This document shows positions 60,940 through 64,000 of a stretch of 64,000 nt of DNA, piece after piece. The stretch is from CAZWDL01 sp964632995 (GTDB taxonomy: Bacteria > Bacteroidota > Bacteroidia > Chitinophagales > Saprospiraceae). The stretch is from NCBI GenBank assembly GCA_964632995.1, contig CAZWDL010000015.1:1-64000 (forward strand), written 5' to 3'. How positions within the stretch are numbered: position 1 is the first letter of the stretch; each line of letters begins with the position of its first letter. A program made the translations under genes and the position numbers. The notes beneath the pieces were generated by a model that saw only the letters and a list, made by a program, of their open reading frames with translations, searched no databases and was not told where the DNA came from.

Positions 60940-63219
60940 ATGATAAAACAAGCTTTTCAAACCAGCAGAGTCTTAAAGGAAGAAAAACTGGAGGCCGATC
61001 TGGTTATTGTAGGGGGAGGAATGTCGGGCGTTTGTTGCGCCCTGACAGCTGCCAGAGCGGGCGCCAGGGTGGTGTTGGTGCAGGACCGTCCGGTACTCGG
61101 TGGGAATGCCTCCAGCGAGATTCGCCTCTGGATACTGGGGGCTACTTCCCATATGGGGAATAATAACCGCTGGGCCCGGGAGGGTGGAGTGATCGATGAA
61201 ATTCTGGTGGAAAACCTGTACCGTAACAAAGAAGGGAACCCACTCATTCTGGATACTATTTTGCTGGAAAAGGTGAGCGAAGAATCGAATATTACCTTTT
61301 TGCTCAACACTATGGTTTACGAAATAGAGAAATCAGGTGATCACAAAATCACCAAGGTTATCGGTTTCTGCAGCCAGAACTCGACCCGGTACGTACTGGA
61401 AGCACCTCTATTTTGCGATGCTTCGGGGGATGGTATCGTCTCTTTCCTCTCCGGCGCCGCTTTCCGGATGGGTGCGGAAGATAAAGAGGAATTCGACGAA
61501 GGCTTTGCTCCCGATGTAGAAGATTACGGCGAGTTGCTCGGCCACTCTATTTACTTTTACACCAAGGATACCGGCCAGCCGGTTCGTTTCGTAGCGCCTT
61601 CCTACGCGATCGACAACGTCGGAGAACTGCCTCGCATCCGGAATTACCAGTTGCAGGATGACGGGTGTCGGCTGTGGTGGGTAGAGTACGGAGGGCGGCT
61701 CGATACCGTCCATCAGTCGGAAGAGATAAAATGGGAGTTATGGCGGGTGATCTACGGCATTTGGGACTATGTCAAGAATAGCGGTGATTTCCCGGAATCG
61801 GAAACCCTCACCCTGGAGTGGGTGGGAACAGTACCGGGCAAACGGGAAAGCCGGCGATTCGAAGGCGAATATATGCTCATCCAAAAAGATGTAGTACAAC
61901 AACGGAAACACTACGATGCCGTAGCTTTCGGTGGCTGGTCCCTTGATTTACATCCTGCGGACGGTGTCTACAGCGATCAGCCGGGCTGCAATCAGTGGCA
62001 TTCCAAAGGGGTTTATCAGATTCCTTACCGCTGCTACTACAGCAAGGATATCGACAACCTCTTTTTTGCCGGTCGCATTATCAGTACCTCTCACGTGGCT
62101 TTCGGCTCTTCCCGCGTGATGGCTACCTGCGCACACGGTGCTCAGGCCGTAGGTATGGCGGCGGCCCTGGCGGCGCCCAGGGGCTGGATGCCGCGTGATC
62201 TGGCCGATCCCGACCGGATCGGGCTGTTGCAGCAGGAACTCAATAAACGCGGGCAAAGCATTCCCTTGATCCCTTATCGCGATGCCGCCAACCTGGTTAA
62301 TGAAGCCGGCCTGACGGCCGATAGCGAATTGATACTGGCGGAAATTCCCTTTGACGGACCCTGGATACCGCTCGATAATGCTGCTGCACAAATGCTGCCG
62401 CTGACACCGGAAACGCCGCATCATTTCCGGGTTTCCGTCAAGGCCGGCGTGCCCACTCAATTGGAGGTGGAATTGCGCACTAGCTCCAAGGTGCAAAACC
62501 ATACTCCTGATGTTACCCTGGAAAGAAAAACAATTCAACTAAAGGCCGGGGAACAGGAGGTGACTCTCCCCTTTGAGGCTACTTTATCCAAGAAAAAATA
62601 TGCTTTCCTTTGCTTCATGGCCAATCCGGATGTGGAAATCAGAGGGTCTGAAATGAGATGCAGCGGTATCCTATCGGTATTTAATAAAACTAATAAGGCC
62701 GTTTCTAATTACGGCAAGCAAGAACCACCAGAAGAATTAGGCATTGATAGCTTTGAATTTTGGACTCCTCACCGGCGGCCTAAGGGGCACAACATCGCGA
62801 TGCATATCGAACCGGGTATTCCCGGCTTCGGCCCGGAAAACCTGAACAATGGCATGGTCCGGCCGGAGAGAAACCCGAATGCCTATCTGGCGGATCCGGC
62901 CGCCAAAACCGCTACCATCGATCTTAGATGGGGAACAAAGAAAATGATCCGGGAAATCGTGCTCTTTTTCGATACGGACTACGACCACCCAATGGAATCA
63001 GCATTGCAGGGGCATCCCGAGTCTGTCATCCCTTTTTGCGTCCGGAATTATGAGGTAAGGAATTGTGGGAAAACGACGCTGTTTTCCGTCGAAGAAAATC
63101 ATCAGACCATCAACCGATTCGAATTGGAAACCCCTGTGGAGACTGACCATCTTCAATTGATCTTGCACCGGCCGCAGCCGAATGTACCAATAGCCTTATT
63201 CGAAGTTATGTGTTTTTAA
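60940..63219 (+). CDS. FAD-dependent oxidoreductase, cytosolic, with C-terminal discoidin-like region
   Basis: A 759-residue protein without a signal peptide. The FAD motif is VIVGGGMSGVCCALTAARAG (22-41), followed by DRPVLGGNASSEIR at 49-62, which is identical to the secreted paralogue in this operon. NLFFAGRIISTSHVAFGSSR and GAQAVGMAAALA are the later family blocks (to about 425). The C-terminal part adds a beta-sandwich (about 490-575) and a discoidin/F5-8-like region (about 600-759, FWTPHRRPKGHNIAMHIEP ... GMVRPERNPNAYLA). It is probably an intracellular oxidase of the imported compound; the substrate is unknown. It follows the symporter by 7 bp. Confidence 0.83.
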   Translation: MIKQAFQTSRVLKEEKLEADLVIVGGGMSGVCCALTAARAGARVVLVQDRPVLGGNASSEIRLWILGATSHMGNNNRWAREGGVIDEILVENLYRNKEGNPLILDTILLEKVSEESNITFLLNTMVYEIEKSGDHKITKVIGFCSQNSTRYVLEAPLFCDASGDGIVSFLSGAAFRMGAEDKEEFDEGFAPDVEDYGELLGHSIYFYTKDTGQPVRFVAPSYAIDNVGELPRIRNYQLQDDGCRLWWVEYGGRLDTVHQSEEIKWELWRVIYGIWDYVKNSGDFPESETLTLEWVGTVPGKRESRRFEGEYMLIQKDVVQQRKHYDAVAFGGWSLDLHPADGVYSDQPGCNQWHSKGVYQIPYRCYYSKDIDNLFFAGRIISTSHVAFGSSRVMATCAHGAQAVGMAAALAAPRGWMPRDLADPDRIGLLQQELNKRGQSIPLIPYRDAANLVNEAGLTADSELILAEIPFDGPWIPLDNAAAQMLPLTPETPHHFRVSVKAGVPTQLEVELRTSSKVQNHTPDVTLERKTIQLKAGEQEVTLPFEATLSKKKYAFLCFMANPDVEIRGSEMRCSGILSVFNKTNKAVSNYGKQEPPEELGIDSFEFWTPHRRPKGHNIAMHIEPGIPGFGPENLNNGMVRPERNPNAYLADPAAKTATIDLRWGTKKMIREIVLFFDTDYDHPMESALQGHPESVIPFCVRNYEVRNCGKTTLFSVEENHQTINRFELETPVETDHLQLILHRPQPNVPIALFEVMCF

Positions 63220-63276
63220 AATTGCTTTGCAGCACTATACTATGCTTACTGCAATACATTAAATCAGCATTCACCT

Positions 63277-64000
63277 ATGAAAACCCTCCACAAAAACAGT
63301 CCCATATTATTCCGGACTTTTAGCTTTATGCTCCTGCTTTGCACCGTGTTTCTGTTTCAATGTCAACAACCGGGCGGACCTTTTACGGTCTCGGAAACGG
63401 AAGAACAGATCGATATCGGTACAGACTACTATTCGCTTCAAATCGTGAAAGAAGGGTTCAGGTTTCAATTCCTGGGGCCAGATGGGGAAGTAGTTGCGCC
63501 CGCACATGCCACATCCGGTTTACAGATTGGACGAGATGGCGAAGGAACCACTGATATCCGTATGACGAGCCTGGTCGAAACGGGCGACGATTATCTGTGG
63601 CTGAAGTTGGAAACGACGGAGGGCCTGGCCACGACCGTGAAGATCTGGCCTCAGCCGCACGTCGTTAAAATGAAAGTAGAGCCGGAGACGGATGGAAAGT
63701 ATACCATCGTCGCCCGCACCGGCGGGTTGGGACCCGCTTACGGTATGGGGGATCATGCAGCCTTTGGTCCGGGTAGGACGGGTCTGGTTCTGGAGAACTT
63801 CGTCCGGGATACTTTGGAGATTAATAATGGCGTAGATCGCATGGTCAGTAACTTCGTCATCTTCCCAAAACAGGGCTTTGCTACGGTCAATATGGAGCCG
63901 GGAACGAAGCTGATCCGGATCACGGAGGACGAAAATGCACAGGGAGCCCGCGGCGTCCGCTCGATGCCTGACCTTTATTACTTCATTGGCTCGCCGAAAG
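63277..64000 (+). CDS. GH31-like lipoprotein, N-terminal part (runs off window end)
   Basis: The frame from the ATG at 63277 is open to the window end (241 residues). The first 29 residues are a lipoprotein signal (LLLCTVFLFQC). The following beta-rich region (DIGTDYYSLQIVKEGFRFQF, then GPAYGMGDHAAFGPGRTGLV, and GVRSMPDLYYFIGSPK) resembles the N-terminal sandwich of GH31 alpha-glucosidase-like enzymes, where a Y-G-x-G-[ED] turn precedes the barrel and L-x-Y-Y-F-I-G-x-P leads into it. The catalytic barrel lies beyond the window. It is 57 bp after the FAD enzyme, so likely in the same operon. Confidence in the family is moderate. Confidence 0.6.
   Translation, partial: MKTLHKNSPILFRTFSFMLLLCTVFLFQCQQPGGPFTVSETEEQIDIGTDYYSLQIVKEGFRFQFLGPDGEVVAPAHATSGLQIGRDGEGTTDIRMTSLVETGDDYLWLKLETTEGLATTVKIWPQPHVVKMKVEPETDGKYTIVARTGGLGPAYGMGDHAAFGPGRTGLVLENFVRDTLEINNGVDRMVSNFVIFPKQGFATVNMEPGTKLIRITEDENAQGARGVRSMPDLYYFIGSPK

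Overview
The window is a 64 kb piece of a Bacteroidota chromosome, most likely from the Saprospiria (Lewinella/Phaeodactylibacter-like). The evidence is a SusC/SusD pair, TonB-dependent receptors with an N-terminal carboxypeptidase-like domain, a C-terminal type IX secretion sorting domain, many lipobox proteins, and candidate promoters of the Bacteroidota type (TTG/TAnnTTTG). The species call is inference. No tRNA, rRNA, CRISPR array, intact insertion sequence or prophage was seen. The window starts inside a gamma-glutamyltransferase gene and ends inside a GH31-like gene. One 10-N assembly gap (12467-12476) cuts a dynamin-like GTPase gene.

Positions 1-17.7 kb hold mostly housekeeping and unrelated genes: ggt (partial), a DUF434 protein, an NTF2-like secreted protein, acyl-CoA dehydrogenase, alkaline phosphatase, a CotH-like protein, RarA, an AlkD-type DNA repair protein, an SDR reductase, a lipoprotein followed by a decayed response-regulator fragment, a TM2-TPR-SHOCT protein, the dynamin-like GTPase coupled to a WbqC gene, a GT-C-like membrane protein, a 43-residue membrane protein and a PIF1-like helicase. 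From 18 to 29 kb are a TonB receptor with a DUF5689 lipoprotein, TrmN6, a small HTH protein, and an outer-membrane beta-barrel behind a 1044-residue TPR protein. From 29.4 to 37.4 kb are RocD, PncA, LolD, an Fe-S photolyase, a GH16 laminarinase-like lipoprotein, a remnant of an M16 peptidase and an AspT/YidE-type transporter.

Positions 37.5-42.5 kb carry three arylsulfotransferase-like proteins: one T9SS cargo and two tandem lipoproteins. They are followed by about 700 bp of repeat-rich DNA with a long imperfect palindrome. A FetA/FetB-type ABC pair (43.3-45 kb) is separated by a second, nested palindromic element.

The most interesting part is 45.1-64.0 kb. A GntR-type regulator with a LacI-like sensor domain is divergent from a run of nine same-strand genes: SusC, SusD, a 14-repeat FG-GAP/UnbV lipoprotein, a seven-haem cytochrome c lipoprotein, a secreted FAD-dependent oxidoreductase, an extracytosolic protein carrying the FMN-attachment signature DAVSGAT, a sodium:solute symporter, a second FAD-dependent oxidoreductase without a signal peptide, and a GH31-like lipoprotein. 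I infer an oxidative nutrient-use locus: SusCD imports a glycan or glycoside, a periplasmic flavoenzyme oxidises it, electrons leave through covalent FMN and haem carriers, and the symporter passes the product to the cytosolic flavoenzyme. An ACCAGAC repeat spaced by one helical turn lies directly after the predicted susC -7 element and is a good candidate operator for the regulator.
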